Assembly: GCA_012517965.1 (NCBI GenBank)
Contig: JAAYTZ010000043.1
Coordinates: 1 to 43,260, forward strand
Length of the DNA: 43,260 nt
Source: Propionibacterium sp.
GTDB taxonomy: Bacteria; Actinomycetota; Actinomycetes; Propionibacteriales; Propionibacteriaceae
Reading direction: 5' to 3'
The notes under the pieces were generated by a model. It was not told the DNA's origin. It saw only the letters and a list, made by a program, of their open reading frames with translations, and did no database searches. Below, one piece after another: positions 7,429 to 15,976 of the stretch. Both the position numbers and the translations under genes were made by a program. Every line of letters begins with the position of its first letter. Positions within the stretch are counted from its first letter, which is position 1.

Positions 7429-8469
7429 TCACTCGTAGAGGACGTAGACCGGCTGCGGGTCGAGCGCGAGCACCTCCTCGGGGGTCATCAGCGGCTGGTC
7501 CTTGCGGGTGTCCTCCTCGTAGAACAGCTTGAAGCCGAGGTGGACGTAGGCGGGGGTCAGCTTCACCAGCTGGTTGTAGGTGGCGGTCTTGAGGTTCTTC
7601 GAGCCGATGCCGTCGACCGACTTGATCAGCACGATCCCGGGGTGCTCCTTGAGCGCCCGCTCGCCGGTCACGATCTGCGGGTGGAGCTGGTGGTAGAGGA
7701 ACACCTTCTCGGGCAGGTCGTGGGCGGCGACGATGCCGGACACGTAGGCGGCGACCTCGTTGAGTTCGGTGCCGGGCACGGTGCCGAACTGGCGGCCGGG
7801 CACCTGGTCGGGGCCGACGGCCCACTCGGGGTCGAGGGCGATGCCGACGTCGGGCTCCTTGAGCCACTTCTCGAGATGCTTGACCTCGTCGAGGAACTTG
7901 GCCCGGCCCGGCTGGATGTTGAGCAGCAGCAGTGCCCGGCGTTCGCGCGCCATCGCCAGCCAGGTGGCGATCACGTCGTCGCCGACGCGGGTGCGGTAGG
8001 TGTTGTCGGCCTGCGGCCTGTTGTGGGCGGTGGCGGCGATGAGCTCCATCACCGGCAGCGGCTCGCGCCCGGCCGCGTACTGGACGGCCAGTTGCTCCAG
8101 TTCGGTCATGCGCTCGCCCAGGTCGCCGATTCCCAGGCGGCCGAGGGCGGCGGCGCCCGGGTAGCCGGCGTAGCCGACCAGCCGGTAGCGGGGGAAGATC
8201 TCGTGGCCGCCGCGCGGCAGCTGGGGGCCGCTGCGGACCACGGCCGGCCCCGAGGTCGTGGAGGTCGTCGCCGCCCGCGGCGACCGGGTGCCGGACGCCT
8301 GTTCGTCCGAACCCCACACGACGTCCGGGCCGACGACGACCGGCTTCATCGGCTCGGTCGCGCAGCCGCCGGTCAGGAGCGCCAGCCCGACCAGGGCGGC
8401 GCCGAGCCGGCCAACCCCGGGACGCCGACGGGCGCCGGTTGGTCCTGGTAGCGACGTGCGACGTCCCAC
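7429..8469 (-). CDS. secreted lipoprotein, paralogue of the adjacent upstream gene
   Basis: 346 aa with a basic, long signal peptide (RRRPGVGRLGAALVGLALLTGGC) ending in lipobox LTGGC. The mature part has FPRYRL.GYAGYPG, PVMELIAATAH, LLLNIQPGRAKFLDEVKHLEKWLKEPD, ALDPEWAV and VYVLYE. Alternating hydrophobic strands with Asp/Glu near strand ends (LNIQPG, ALDPEW) suggest a TIM-barrel, perhaps hydrolase-like, but this is a guess from pattern only. It is about 60% identical by eye to the protein at 8482-9456. GTG 8469 is used; its ribosome-binding site is weak and it lies 12 bases after the upstream gene. Function unknown. Confidence 0.8.
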   Translation of the reverse strand: MGRRTSLPGPTGARRRPGVGRLGAALVGLALLTGGCATEPMKPVVVGPDVVWGSDEQASGTRSPRAATTSTTSGPAVVRSGPQLPRGGHEIFPRYRLVGYAGYPGAAALGRLGIGDLGERMTELEQLAVQYAAGREPLPVMELIAATAHNRPQADNTYRTRVGDDVIATWLAMARERRALLLLNIQPGRAKFLDEVKHLEKWLKEPDVGIALDPEWAVGPDQVPGRQFGTVPGTELNEVAAYVSGIVAAHDLPEKVFLYHQLHPQIVTGERALKEHPGIVLIKSVDGIGSKNLKTATYNQLVKLTPAYVHLGFKLFYEEDTRKDQPLMTPEEVLALDPQPVYVLYE

Positions 8470-8481
8470 GGACCCGGCCGC

Positions 8482-9456
8482 CTACTCGTACATGATGTAC
8501 TCGGGGGTGGGCTTGAGCGCCAACACCTCGGAGCTGGTCATGAGCCGTCCGCCGCGCTTGCGGTCCTCGCGGAAGAACAGCTTGAACCCCATGTGCACGT
8601 CGGCGGTCGTGGCGGCCACGATCCGCTCCCACTGGGCGATCTTCTGGCCGGGCGTGCCGATGCCGTCGGCCGACTTGATCGGCACCACCCCGGGGTGGCG
8701 CTTGAGGGCGCTCTCGTTCTTCATGATCGGCGGGTGCAGCACGTGGTAGACCATGACCTTCTCGGGCAGGTTGTGCTCGGCGACCAGCTCCGACAGGTAG
8801 CGGGCCACCTCGTCCAGCTCCGCGCCGGAGCTGTTGCCGAACACCTTGCCGGGGGTCTGGCCGGCGTCCACCGCCCACTCGGGGTCGAGCGCGACCCCGA
8901 CGTCGGGCTCCTTGAGCCACTTCTCCAGGTGCTTGACCTCGTCGATGAACTCGGCGCGACCCGGCTGGATGTCGAGCAGCAGGATCGCCTTGTTCCGCCG
9001 CGCCACGTTCAGCCAGTCGGCGATGACGGCGTCGGGCGCCCGGGTCCGGAACGTGCCGTCCTTGCCCGGCACGGCGTGCACCGTGGTCGCGATGAGCTCC
9101 ATCACGGGCATGATCTCGCGGTCGCCGGCGTACTCGGCGGAGTGCTCGAGCAGTTCGGCCATGCGCTCGTCGATGTCGCCCTCGCCGAGCCGGCCCAGGA
9201 TGTTGTCGCCGGGGTACCCCACGTAGCCGAACAGCCGGTAGCGCGGGAAGATCTCGGTGCCGCCGCGCGGCAGCCCGGCCGGCGCGGGCTCGGTCACCGC
9301 GGCGTTCGGGGTGGCCTTCGCGCTCGAGCCGGACGCCGACGGCGCAGCGCTGCCGGCCGACGGCGCCGCCGACGGGCCGGGGGCCGGTTGGGCGGTGCAG
9401 CCGGCGAGCAGGGCGAGCAGGCACAGCAGAGAGGCTGTCGTGGTCCGGGCGCGCAT
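8482..9456 (-). CDS. secreted lipoprotein, first of a tandem pair
   Basis: 324 aa. Signal peptide LLCLLALLAGC with lipobox LAGC, then a Ser/Ala/Pro-rich linker of about 45 residues, then the same domain as the downstream gene, starting PRGGTEIFPRYRL and ending EYIMYE. Blocks LLLDIQPGRAEFIDEVKHL and GVALDPEWAVDAGQTPG are shared almost unchanged with the paralogue. Attached to the outer face of the membrane. I do not recognise the family; conserved acidic residues after short strands suggest a barrel fold. It starts at ATG 9456 and probably forms a two-gene operon with its copy. Confidence 0.8.
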   Translation of the reverse strand: MRARTTTASLLCLLALLAGCTAQPAPGPSAAPSAGSAAPSASGSSAKATPNAAVTEPAPAGLPRGGTEIFPRYRLFGYVGYPGDNILGRLGEGDIDERMAELLEHSAEYAGDREIMPVMELIATTVHAVPGKDGTFRTRAPDAVIADWLNVARRNKAILLLDIQPGRAEFIDEVKHLEKWLKEPDVGVALDPEWAVDAGQTPGKVFGNSSGAELDEVARYLSELVAEHNLPEKVMVYHVLHPPIMKNESALKRHPGVVPIKSADGIGTPGQKIAQWERIVAATTADVHMGFKLFFREDRKRGGRLMTSSEVLALKPTPEYIMYE

Positions 9457-9466
9457 GGCGGCCAGC

Positions 9467-10336
9467 CTACCCGGGCCCCTCGCCCACCCGGCCGGGGGCG
9501 CGCGGAGCGACCGCCCCCCACGGCACCGTGACCTCCCCGAGTCGCCACCGCGCCGGCCCGCCCAGCACGGGCCAGCCGGCGGCTCGCACCGCCGCGACCG
9601 TCGCCAGCCAGCGCTGCCGGACGCCGTGCGCCGACAGCGGGGCCGCCACCGCCCACGCCCGGTCGAGGGCGGCGAGCCAGTCGTGCACCGGCTCCCCCGG
9701 CACGTTGCGCTGGATCAGCACCTTCGGCAGCCGGTCGGCCACGTCCCCGGGCCGCGCCAGGGACGCCAGCCGCACCGACAGCGTCAACGTGCGGGGCCCG
9801 GCGGCGTCCAGCGTCACCCAGGACGCCCGGCGTCCGATCTCGTCGCACGTCCCCTCCACCAGGACGCCGCCGGGCGCCAGCCGCCCGGCGAGCCGCGCCC
9901 AGGCGTCCGGCACCTCGGCCTCGGGGTACTGGCGCAGGACGTTGAACGCCCGGATCAGGACCGGGTCGCCCCAGCCCGCCGGCACCGGCACCTCGAAGCC
10001 GCCCCGCAGGAACGCCCGGTCGGTGGACGCCCACGGCCGGGCCGCCTCGACGCGGGCCGGGTCGATCTCGAGGCCGGCGACGCGGACGTCCGGCCGCACC
10101 CGGCGCAGCCGCTCGTGCAGTTCGACCGTCGTGACCGGCCACGCCCCGTAGCCGAGGTCGACCACCACGGGTGGCCCCGTGGGAGCACGCAGCACCGCGG
10201 CCAGCGGTCCGGTGAGGTACCGGTCGACGCGCCGCAGCCGGTTGGGGTGGGTGGTGCCGCGGGTCGGGGTGCCGAGCGGGCGCGCCGGCCGGCGTGGGGC
10301 GTCCGGCCGACGCGGGGCGTCCGGCGCGGCGATCAG
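9467..10336 (-). CDS. class I SAM-dependent methyltransferase, start uncertain
   Basis: About 270-290 aa. The SAM-binding region is [17 protein letters not shown], followed by VAGLEIDP (motif II acidic residue), and a post-core half with [14 protein letters not shown] and [15 protein letters not shown]. Target unknown. The frame is open upstream into the lpd gene but has no ATG, GTG or TTG near the expected N-terminus ([18 protein letters not shown]). The only candidate at the junction is CTG 10336, which overlaps the lpd stop codon. I give that coordinate, without confidence. The gene would be translationally coupled to lpd. Confidence 0.7.
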   Translation of the reverse strand: MIAAPDAPRRPDAPRRPARPLGTPTRGTTHPNRLRRVDRYLTGPLAAVLRAPTGPPVVVDLGYGAWPVTTVELHERLRRVRPDVRVAGLEIDPARVEAARPWASTDRAFLRGGFEVPVPAGWGDPVLIRAFNVLRQYPEAEVPDAWARLAGRLAPGGVLVEGTCDEIGRRASWVTLDAAGPRTLTLSVRLASLARPGDVADRLPKVLIQRNVPGEPVHDWLAALDRAWAVAAPLSAHGVRQRWLATVAAVRAAGWPVLGGPARWRLGEVTVPWGAVAPRAPGRVGEGPG

Positions 10337-11733
10337 AGGTTGATCATGTGGCCGGCGATGCCCTCCATGGCCTCCTTGAGGGCCTCGGACAGGGTCGGGT
10401 GCGCGTGGATCGTCCGGCCCACCTCGTCGGCCGTCAGATCCCAGCGCTGCGCGAGCACCACCTCGGGCAGCAGTTCGGTGACCTCCGGGCCGATCATGGC
10501 GACGCCGAGGATCTCGTTGTACGTGGCGTCCGCGATGACCTTCACGAAGCCGACGCTCTCGCCCATGCCGCGGGCCTTGCCGTTGGCGGAGAACGGGAAC
10601 TTGGCGGTCTTGACGTTGTAGCCCTTCTCCTTGGCCTGCGCCTCGGAGTAGCCCATCGACGCGATCTGCGGCTGGCAGTAGGTGGCCCGCGGGATCATGT
10701 CGTAGTTGATCGGCATCGTCGGGTGCCCGGCGATCGTCTCGGCGGCCACGACGCCCATCGCCTCGGCGGTGTGGGCCAGCATCAGTTTGGCGGTGCAGTC
10801 GCCGATGGCGTAAAGGCCGGGCACGTTGGTGCGCATGTAGTCGTCGATCGCGATGGCGCCGCGGTCGGTGAGGGCGACCCCGGTGTTCTCCAGGCCGTAG
10901 CCCTGCGTGCGGGGCGCGAAGCCCATCGCCTGCATCATCTTGTCGGCCTCCAGCACCTGCTGGGGGCCGCCCTTGGCCGGTTCGACCGTGACCCGGACGC
11001 CGCTGCCGGTGTCCTCGACGGCCTTCACGGCGGTGCTGGTGAGCACCTTGATGCCCAGCTTCTTGTAGGCCTTGGCGAGCTCGGCCGAGACCTCGGCGTC
11101 CTCGAGCGGCACCAGCCGGTCGAGGTACTCGACGATGGTGACGTCCACGCCGTAGCTGTTCAGCAGGTAGGCGAACTCGGTGCCGATCGCGCCGGAGCCG
11201 CCGATGATGATCGAGCGCGGCAGCGAGTCGGCCAGGATCTGCTCCTTGTAGCTGACGACGTTCGCCGACAGTTGGGTGCCGGGCAGCAGCTTGACGACGG
11301 CCCCGGCGTCGATGATGCAGGAGCCGAACGTCACCTCGCTCGTGGAGCCGTCGTTGCCCGCGACCGAGATCGTCCGCGCGTCGCGGAACGTGCCCCAGCC
11401 GTCGATCTCGGTGATCTTGTTCTTCTTCATCAGGTAGTGGACGCCGGCGGCCGACTTGGTCGCCACGTCGCGACTGCGGGAGTAGGCCTTGCCGTAGTCG
11501 AAGCTGAACTGTCCCGAGATGCCGAACTTCGCGGCGTCGTGCTGCAGGATGTTCACCAGCTCGGCGTTGCGCATGAGGGCCTTCGTCGGGATGCACCCGA
11601 CGTTGAGGCACACCCCGCCCCAGTACTCCTTCTCGATGATGGCGGTCTGCAGCCCCAGTTGGGCCGCCCGGATCGCGGCGACGTACCCGCCGGGACCCGC
11701 TCCGAGGACAACGACGTCGAAGTGAGAGCTCAT
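10333..11733 (-). CDS. lpdA: dihydrolipoyl dehydrogenase (E3)
   Basis: 466 aa flavoprotein disulfide reductase. FAD loop [10 protein letters not shown] near residue 12, redox-active disulfide in [16 protein letters not shown]-binding [14 protein letters not shown], second FAD motif GLYAIGDCT, and the C-terminal catalytic His-Glu pair in [13 protein letters not shown]. It reoxidises lipoamide in the 2-oxoacid dehydrogenase complexes and the glycine cleavage system; no partner subunits are adjacent. Start ATG 11733 gives the normal N-terminus [11 protein letters not shown]; an upstream in-frame start would add six residues. Confidence 0.95.
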   Translation of the reverse strand: MSSHFDVVVLGAGPGGYVAAIRAAQLGLQTAIIEKEYWGGVCLNVGCIPTKALMRNAELVNILQHDAAKFGISGQFSFDYGKAYSRSRDVATKSAAGVHYLMKKNKITEIDGWGTFRDARTISVAGNDGSTSEVTFGSCIIDAGAVVKLLPGTQLSANVVSYKEQILADSLPRSIIIGGSGAIGTEFAYLLNSYGVDVTIVEYLDRLVPLEDAEVSAELAKAYKKLGIKVLTSTAVKAVEDTGSGVRVTVEPAKGGPQQVLEADKMMQAMGFAPRTQGYGLENTGVALTDRGAIAIDDYMRTNVPGLYAIGDCTAKLMLAHTAEAMGVVAAETIAGHPTMPINYDMIPRATYCQPQIASMGYSEAQAKEKGYNVKTAKFPFSANGKARGMGESVGFVKVIADATYNEILGVAMIGPEVTELLPEVVLAQRWDLTADEVGRTIHAHPTLSEALKEAMEGIAGHMINL

Positions 11734-11785
11734 GGCGGTCACTCTAGCCATCGCATGCCCGCCCGGCCGGTCTGTTGCGGTGGGC

Positions 11786-11791
11786 TAAACT
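11786..11791 (+). promoter_or_regulatory. -10 box for leaderless murA transcript
   Basis: TAAACT lies eight bases before GTG 11800 with no ribosome-binding site between, so transcription would start at or next to the start codon. Confidence 0.55.
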
Positions 11792-11799
11792 CGGCCTCC

Positions 11800-13320
11800 G
11801 TGACGGACTCCTCCAGCAGCCTCGGCAACCTCCTCCGCCTGACGCGGAACCAGCGCGGCCTCTCCAAGACGCAGATCGCCCAGGCCCTGAACGTCGGGGT
11901 CCGCGCCATCGAGCAGATCGAGACCGGCGAACGCAACCCCGACCTGGCGCTGCTCAACCGCTACGCCCATGCGCTCCTCGACCCGGCGGTCGCCAAGAAG
12001 CAGCCGGCGATGCACCTGCGCATCACCGGCCCCACCCGGCTCGCCGGCTCGATCGACGTCCGCTCGTCGAAGAACGCCGCGGTGGCGCTCCTGTGCGCCT
12101 CGCTGCTCAACGAGGGGCGCACGGTGCTCAAGGGCATCGCCCGCATCGAGGAGGTCAACCGGATCCTCGAGGTGCTGGAGAGCATCGGCGTCCGGGCCAC
12201 CTGGTCGGCCGACAAGACCGAACTCGAGCTCATCCGGCCGGCGCGGCTCGACCTGGCGTCCATGGACGTCGAGGCGGCCCGGCGCACCCGCAGCATCATC
12301 ATGTTCCTCGGGCCGCTGCTGCACGTGCTGCCCGAGTTCGAACTGCCCTACGCGGGCGGCTGCAACCTGGGTACCCGTACCGTGACCCCGCACATGCAGG
12401 CGCTGCACCACTTCGGGCTCGGCGTGGAGGCCACCGAAGGCTGGTACGTCGCCCGGGTCAAGGACGTGGGCGCCGGCGTCCGGAAGGTGACCCTCACCGA
12501 GCGGGGCGACACCGTCACCGAGAACGTGCTGATGGCCGCCGCCCTGCACCCCGGCGAGACGATCATCCGGAACGCGTCCCCCAACTACATGGTCCAGGAC
12601 GTCTGCTTCTTCCTGCGGCAGCTCGGCGTCACCGTCGAGGGCATCGGCACGACGACGCTGCGGGTCGTCGGCAAGGAGCGCATCAACGCCGACGTCACCG
12701 TGGTGCCGTCGGAGGACCCGATCGAGGCGATGAGCCTGATCACCGCGGCGATCGTCACCGGCTCCGAGCTGACCGTCCGGCGGGCCCCGATCGAGTTCCT
12801 CGAGATCGAGCTGGCCATCCTGGAGGACATGGGCCTCGACTACAGCCTGTCGCCGGAGTACGTGGCCGAGAACGGCCACACCCGGCTCACCGACATCACG
12901 GTGCGCCCCAGCCACCTGCACGCCGCCGCCGACAAGATCCACCCGTTGCCGTTCCCGGGGCTCAACATCGACAACCTGCCGTTCTTCGCCGTCATCGCGG
13001 CGGTCGCCGACGGGCAGACCCTGATCCACGACTGGGTCTACGAGAACCGCGCCATCCACCTGATGGAGCTGAACAAGCTGGGCGCCGACACCCAGCTCCT
13101 CGACCCGCACCGGCTGCTGGTGCGCGGGCCGACGCGCTGGCGTCCGCGGGACATGTTCTGCCCGCCGGCGTTGCGCCCCGCGGTCTGCCTGCTGCTGGCC
13201 GCACTGGCGGCGTCCGGAACGAGCGTGCTGCGCGACGTGTACGTCATCAACCGCGGCTACGAGGACCTGGCCAACCGGCTCAACGATCTCGGCGCCCGGA
13301 TCGAGACGTTCGTCGGGTAG
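11800..13320 (+). CDS. murA: UDP-GlcNAc 1-carboxyvinyltransferase with N-terminal HTH domain
   Basis: 506 aa. Residues about 8-65 are an XRE/Cro-type helix-turn-helix (LLRLTRNQRGLSKTQIAQALNVGVRAIEQIETGERNP), followed by a complete MurA fold: LAGSIDVRSSKNAAVALL, the catalytic-loop cysteine in GGCNLGTRTV (C188), EDPIEAMSLI, and RGYEDLANRLNDLGA at the end. MurA adds enolpyruvate from PEP to UDP-GlcNAc, the first committed step of peptidoglycan synthesis; the cysteine is the residue attacked by fosfomycin. The fused DNA-binding domain could let the enzyme regulate transcription, but that is inference. Leaderless start at GTG 11800. Confidence 0.93.
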   Translation: MTDSSSSLGNLLRLTRNQRGLSKTQIAQALNVGVRAIEQIETGERNPDLALLNRYAHALLDPAVAKKQPAMHLRITGPTRLAGSIDVRSSKNAAVALLCASLLNEGRTVLKGIARIEEVNRILEVLESIGVRATWSADKTELELIRPARLDLASMDVEAARRTRSIIMFLGPLLHVLPEFELPYAGGCNLGTRTVTPHMQALHHFGLGVEATEGWYVARVKDVGAGVRKVTLTERGDTVTENVLMAAALHPGETIIRNASPNYMVQDVCFFLRQLGVTVEGIGTTTLRVVGKERINADVTVVPSEDPIEAMSLITAAIVTGSELTVRRAPIEFLEIELAILEDMGLDYSLSPEYVAENGHTRLTDITVRPSHLHAAADKIHPLPFPGLNIDNLPFFAVIAAVADGQTLIHDWVYENRAIHLMELNKLGADTQLLDPHRLLVRGPTRWRPRDMFCPPALRPAVCLLLAALAASGTSVLRDVYVINRGYEDLANRLNDLGARIETFVG

Positions 13321-13322
13321 CG

Positions 13323-13346
13323 GGTCGCTCCTCGCGGGGAGCGGTC
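13323..13346. terminator. hairpin between convergent murA and rbpA
   Basis: CGCTCC (13326-13331) pairs with GGAGCG (13338-13343) across a 6-base loop, with wobble extension outside. It sits in the 24-base gap between convergent genes and lacks a clear U-tract. Confidence 0.4.
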
Positions 13347-13677
13347 ACTGCTCCTTGCGGAGCTGCTCCAGGCGCTCGGCGAGGATCTCCTCCAGCTCGG
13401 GGATCGAGCGCCGCTCGCGCAGCATGTCCCAGTGGGTGCGCTGGTGCTTCTCCTCCTTCACGGCCGGCGGGACGCCGTCGGCGCGCAGGGCCGTCTTGCC
13501 GCAGCGCGGGCACTCCCACTCGGTGGGCAGTTCCGCCTCCTCGGCGAAGGTCAGCGTGAAGTGGTGCCCCTTGGGGCAGTCGAACGAGAGCTGCCGGCGC
13601 GCCGCGAGCTCGACCCCGGCCCCGTCCGCCAGGCTCCGGGAGCCCAGACCGTGACCCTTGAGCGACTTGTCCGCCAT
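13345..13677 (-). CDS. rbpA: RNA polymerase-binding protein RbpA
   Basis: 110 aa. The N-terminal tail MADKSLKGHGLGSRS, a zinc-type core with CPKGHHF and CPRCG, and the C-terminal sigma-interacting helix WDMLRERRSIPELEEILAERL match RbpA, the actinobacterial general factor that binds RNA polymerase and group I/II sigma factors and stabilises open complexes. The protein is limited to actinobacteria, which supports the taxonomic reading. Start ATG 13677. Confidence 0.95.
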   Translation of the reverse strand: MADKSLKGHGLGSRSLADGAGVELAARRQLSFDCPKGHHFTLTFAEEAELPTEWECPRCGKTALRADGVPPAVKEEKHQRTHWDMLRERRSIPELEEILAERLEQLRKEQ

Positions 13678-13749
13678 CGCAACCTCCGATCCCTCTCTCG
13701 CGTTACCCAACGCCTGCCGGGGATGGTTTGTTCCCCGGACGCCGGACCC

Positions 13750-14523
13750 TCAGCGGCCCCACAGGCCGCGCGCCACCAGCACGTCGCGCAGCACGGTCAC
13801 CTCGTCGCTGACCAGGCCGTCCACGCCGAGGTCGATGAGCCGGTGCATCTCGGCCGGGTCGTTGATCGTCCAGACGTGGACCACGCGACCGGCACGGTGC
13901 GCCGCCCGGATCAGCGGCCGCGACACCAGCGGCACCCCCGTGCGTTCCTCGCGCACCGGGATCTGCAGGGCCTGCCCGGCGGGGGCCGCCACCCGCCGGA
14001 CGCCGTAGCCGAACGCGTACCAGGCCACCCCCGCCGGGTCGACCGAGGTCGCCACCAGGCTGCCCGCCAGCCGCCGGAAGGCCCGCAGGCGCCGCGTGCT
14101 GAACGAGCCCACGCACACCCGCTCCTGGGCGGCGTGCCGGGCCAGGGTCCGGGCGAGCGGGACGACCGCGGCGTCCGCCTTGATGTCGATGTTGAGGCGG
14201 GCGTCCGGGAAGGCGTCCAGCACCTCGTCGAGGGTCGGGATCGGCTCCCGGCCGCCGATCCGCGCCTCCCGCAGGGCCGCCCACGGCAGGGCGGCGACCG
14301 CACCGGAGGCGTCCGTCACTCGGTCGAGGCGGTCGTCGTGGAAGGCGACCAGGACGCCGTCGGCCGTGGCGTGCACGTCGGTCTCCAGGTGGGTGAAACC
14401 CAGCTCGAGCGCCGAGGCGAACGCGGCGAGGGAGTTCTCGACGTCGGCGCCGGCGGCCGTGCCGCCCCGGTGGGCGAGCGCACAGAACCCCTCGGGAAAG
14501 TACGGGTAGTCGGCGGCGCGCAC
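13750..14523 (-). CDS. glycerophosphodiester phosphodiesterase
   Basis: 257 aa TIM-barrel phosphodiesterase. LAHRGG (general acid/base His), ENSLAAF, HLETDVHATADGVLVAFHDD with the metal-binding Glu-x-Asp and second catalytic His, IPTLDEVLDAFP, LNIDIKA, and C-terminal VWTIND...GVDGLVSDE are all present. It hydrolyses glycerophosphodiesters to glycerol-3-phosphate and an alcohol. There is no signal peptide, so it probably acts in the cytoplasm. Start GTG 14523 has a G-rich stretch upstream. It is divergent from pdxY, with 66 bases between. Confidence 0.92.
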   Translation of the reverse strand: MRAADYPYFPEGFCALAHRGGTAAGADVENSLAAFASALELGFTHLETDVHATADGVLVAFHDDRLDRVTDASGAVAALPWAALREARIGGREPIPTLDEVLDAFPDARLNIDIKADAAVVPLARTLARHAAQERVCVGSFSTRRLRAFRRLAGSLVATSVDPAGVAWYAFGYGVRRVAAPAGQALQIPVREERTGVPLVSRPLIRAAHRAGRVVHVWTINDPAEMHRLIDLGVDGLVSDEVTVLRDVLVARGLWGR

Positions 14524-14589
14524 GCCCCCACGGTAGCCGCCCGCGAGAGCGTCCGGCCGCGGCCGGCGCGCAGGGCACAATGGTGCGCC

Positions 14590-15441
14590 GTGACCAAGAT
14601 CGTCTCCATCCAGTCCCACGTCGCCTACGGCCACGTCGGCAACAGCGCCGCGCAGTTCCCGCTCATGCGGATGGGCTGCGACGTCGTCCCGGTGCTCACG
14701 GTCCACTTCGCGGCCAGCACGATCTACGGTCCGCCGCGCGGCCCGCTGCTCTCTCCCGACCAGGTCGGTGCCGTCGTGGACGGCATGAACGATCTCGGCT
14801 TCCTGGGCGACGTGGACGCCGTCCTGTCCGGTTTCCAGGGCGCCCCGGCGATGGGTGCCCGGATCCTGGAGTCGGTGCGCACCATCAAGGAGAGCAGCCC
14901 GGACGCCGTCTACTGCTGCGACCCCGTCATGGGCGACGTGGGCCGCGGCTTCTTCGTGATGCCGGGCATCCCGGAGTTCATCCGCGACGAGGTGATCGGC
15001 GAGGCCGACATCGTCACCCCGAACCACTTCGAGCTCGACTTCCTCACCGGCCGCCAGACCCGCACGCTCGCCGAGATCGTGGACGCCGCCCACGCCCTGC
15101 GTGACCGCGGCCCGGACGTCGTGGTGGTCACGTCGGCCGTCGCCGAGGACGCCCCCGCCGACGAGATTCACATGGTGGCGGTCGACGGGACCGGTGCCTG
15201 GCTGGTCAGCACCCCGAAGCTCGACCGGCTGTTCACCGGGTCGGGCGACGTCACCTCGGCGGTCTACCTGCACCACCACCTGCGCTCCGGCGTCGCCGAG
15301 GCGTTGGGCCGCACGGCCGACATCGTCTACGGACTGTTGGCCCGCACGGCCCAGTTGGGCACCCAGGAGCTGGCGCTCGTCGCCGCCCAGGACGAGTTCG
15401 TCGCCCCGACCCACCACTTCGAGGTCCGCCGCCTCGCCTGA
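14590..15441 (+). CDS. pdxY: pyridoxal kinase
   Basis: 283 aa, ribokinase-like fold. N-terminus IVSIQSHVAYGHVGNSAA, substrate-loop region, YCCDPVMGDVGRGFFV, ADIVTPNHFELDFLTG, and the anion hole/catalytic GSGDVTSAVYL are the family motifs. It phosphorylates pyridoxal in the salvage route to PLP. GTG 14590 is preceded at eight bases by CACAAT, a fair -10 box, so the transcript is probably leaderless. An upstream in-frame extension exists but has no family sequence. Confidence 0.93.
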   Translation: MTKIVSIQSHVAYGHVGNSAAQFPLMRMGCDVVPVLTVHFAASTIYGPPRGPLLSPDQVGAVVDGMNDLGFLGDVDAVLSGFQGAPAMGARILESVRTIKESSPDAVYCCDPVMGDVGRGFFVMPGIPEFIRDEVIGEADIVTPNHFELDFLTGRQTRTLAEIVDAAHALRDRGPDVVVVTSAVAEDAPADEIHMVAVDGTGAWLVSTPKLDRLFTGSGDVTSAVYLHHHLRSGVAEALGRTADIVYGLLARTAQLGTQELALVAAQDEFVAPTHHFEVRRLA

Positions 15442-15454
15442 GCGGGAGGGTCGG

Positions 15455-15976
15455 TCAGTCCTCGATCTCCCCGCGGACGATCGTCCGGTCGGGGGCGTCC
15501 GGTCGGCCGGGGGCGTCCGGTCGCGGCGGGGGGATGACGTCGCCGGGCACGACCGTGCTGCGGTCGACCTGCGCGGCCAGCAGGTCGGCCTGGTCGCGGT
15601 AGCGGCGCGTGAGCGCTTTGAAGACGCCGGTCAACCCGCGCCGCGCCCAGCCGCGCGTCGGCGGCAGCAGGAACAGGATGCCGACGGCGTCCGACAGGAA
15701 GCCGGGCAGCATCAGCAGCAGTGCGCCGACCAGGATCAGCGCGGCGTCCGACAGGGCCTGCCCCATCTTCTCCGGGTTCTGCTGCGCCGACCGCAGCGAC
15801 CCCCAGGCCTTCGACCCCTCCAGGCGCAGCAGGACGCCGCCGACGGCGGCCTCGGCCACCAGGATCAACAGCAGCGGCAGGACGCCGATGGCGCGGCCGA
15901 CGGCGGACAGCAGAGTGACCTCGGCGATCACGAACGCGAGCAGGCCGAGCAGCAGCCAGGTCGACTTCGTCTTCAC
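15455..15976 (-). CDS. fxsA: FxsA family membrane protein
   Basis: 173 aa. Three to four hydrophobic segments (LLLGLLAFVIAEVTLL, VLPLLLILVAEAAVGGVLL, ALILVGALLLMLPGFLSD) and the GxxLLxPGFxSDxxG signature of FxsA, followed by a charged cytoplasmic tail. The E. coli protein, when overexpressed, relieves exclusion of phage T7 by F plasmid; the normal role is not known. GTG 15976 overlaps the stop of ppm by four bases, so the two are translationally coupled. Confidence 0.9.
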   Translation of the reverse strand: MKTKSTWLLLGLLAFVIAEVTLLSAVGRAIGVLPLLLILVAEAAVGGVLLRLEGSKAWGSLRSAQQNPEKMGQALSDAALILVGALLLMLPGFLSDAVGILFLLPPTRGWARRGLTGVFKALTRRYRDQADLLAAQVDRSTVVPGDVIPPPRPDAPGRPDAPDRTIVRGEIED

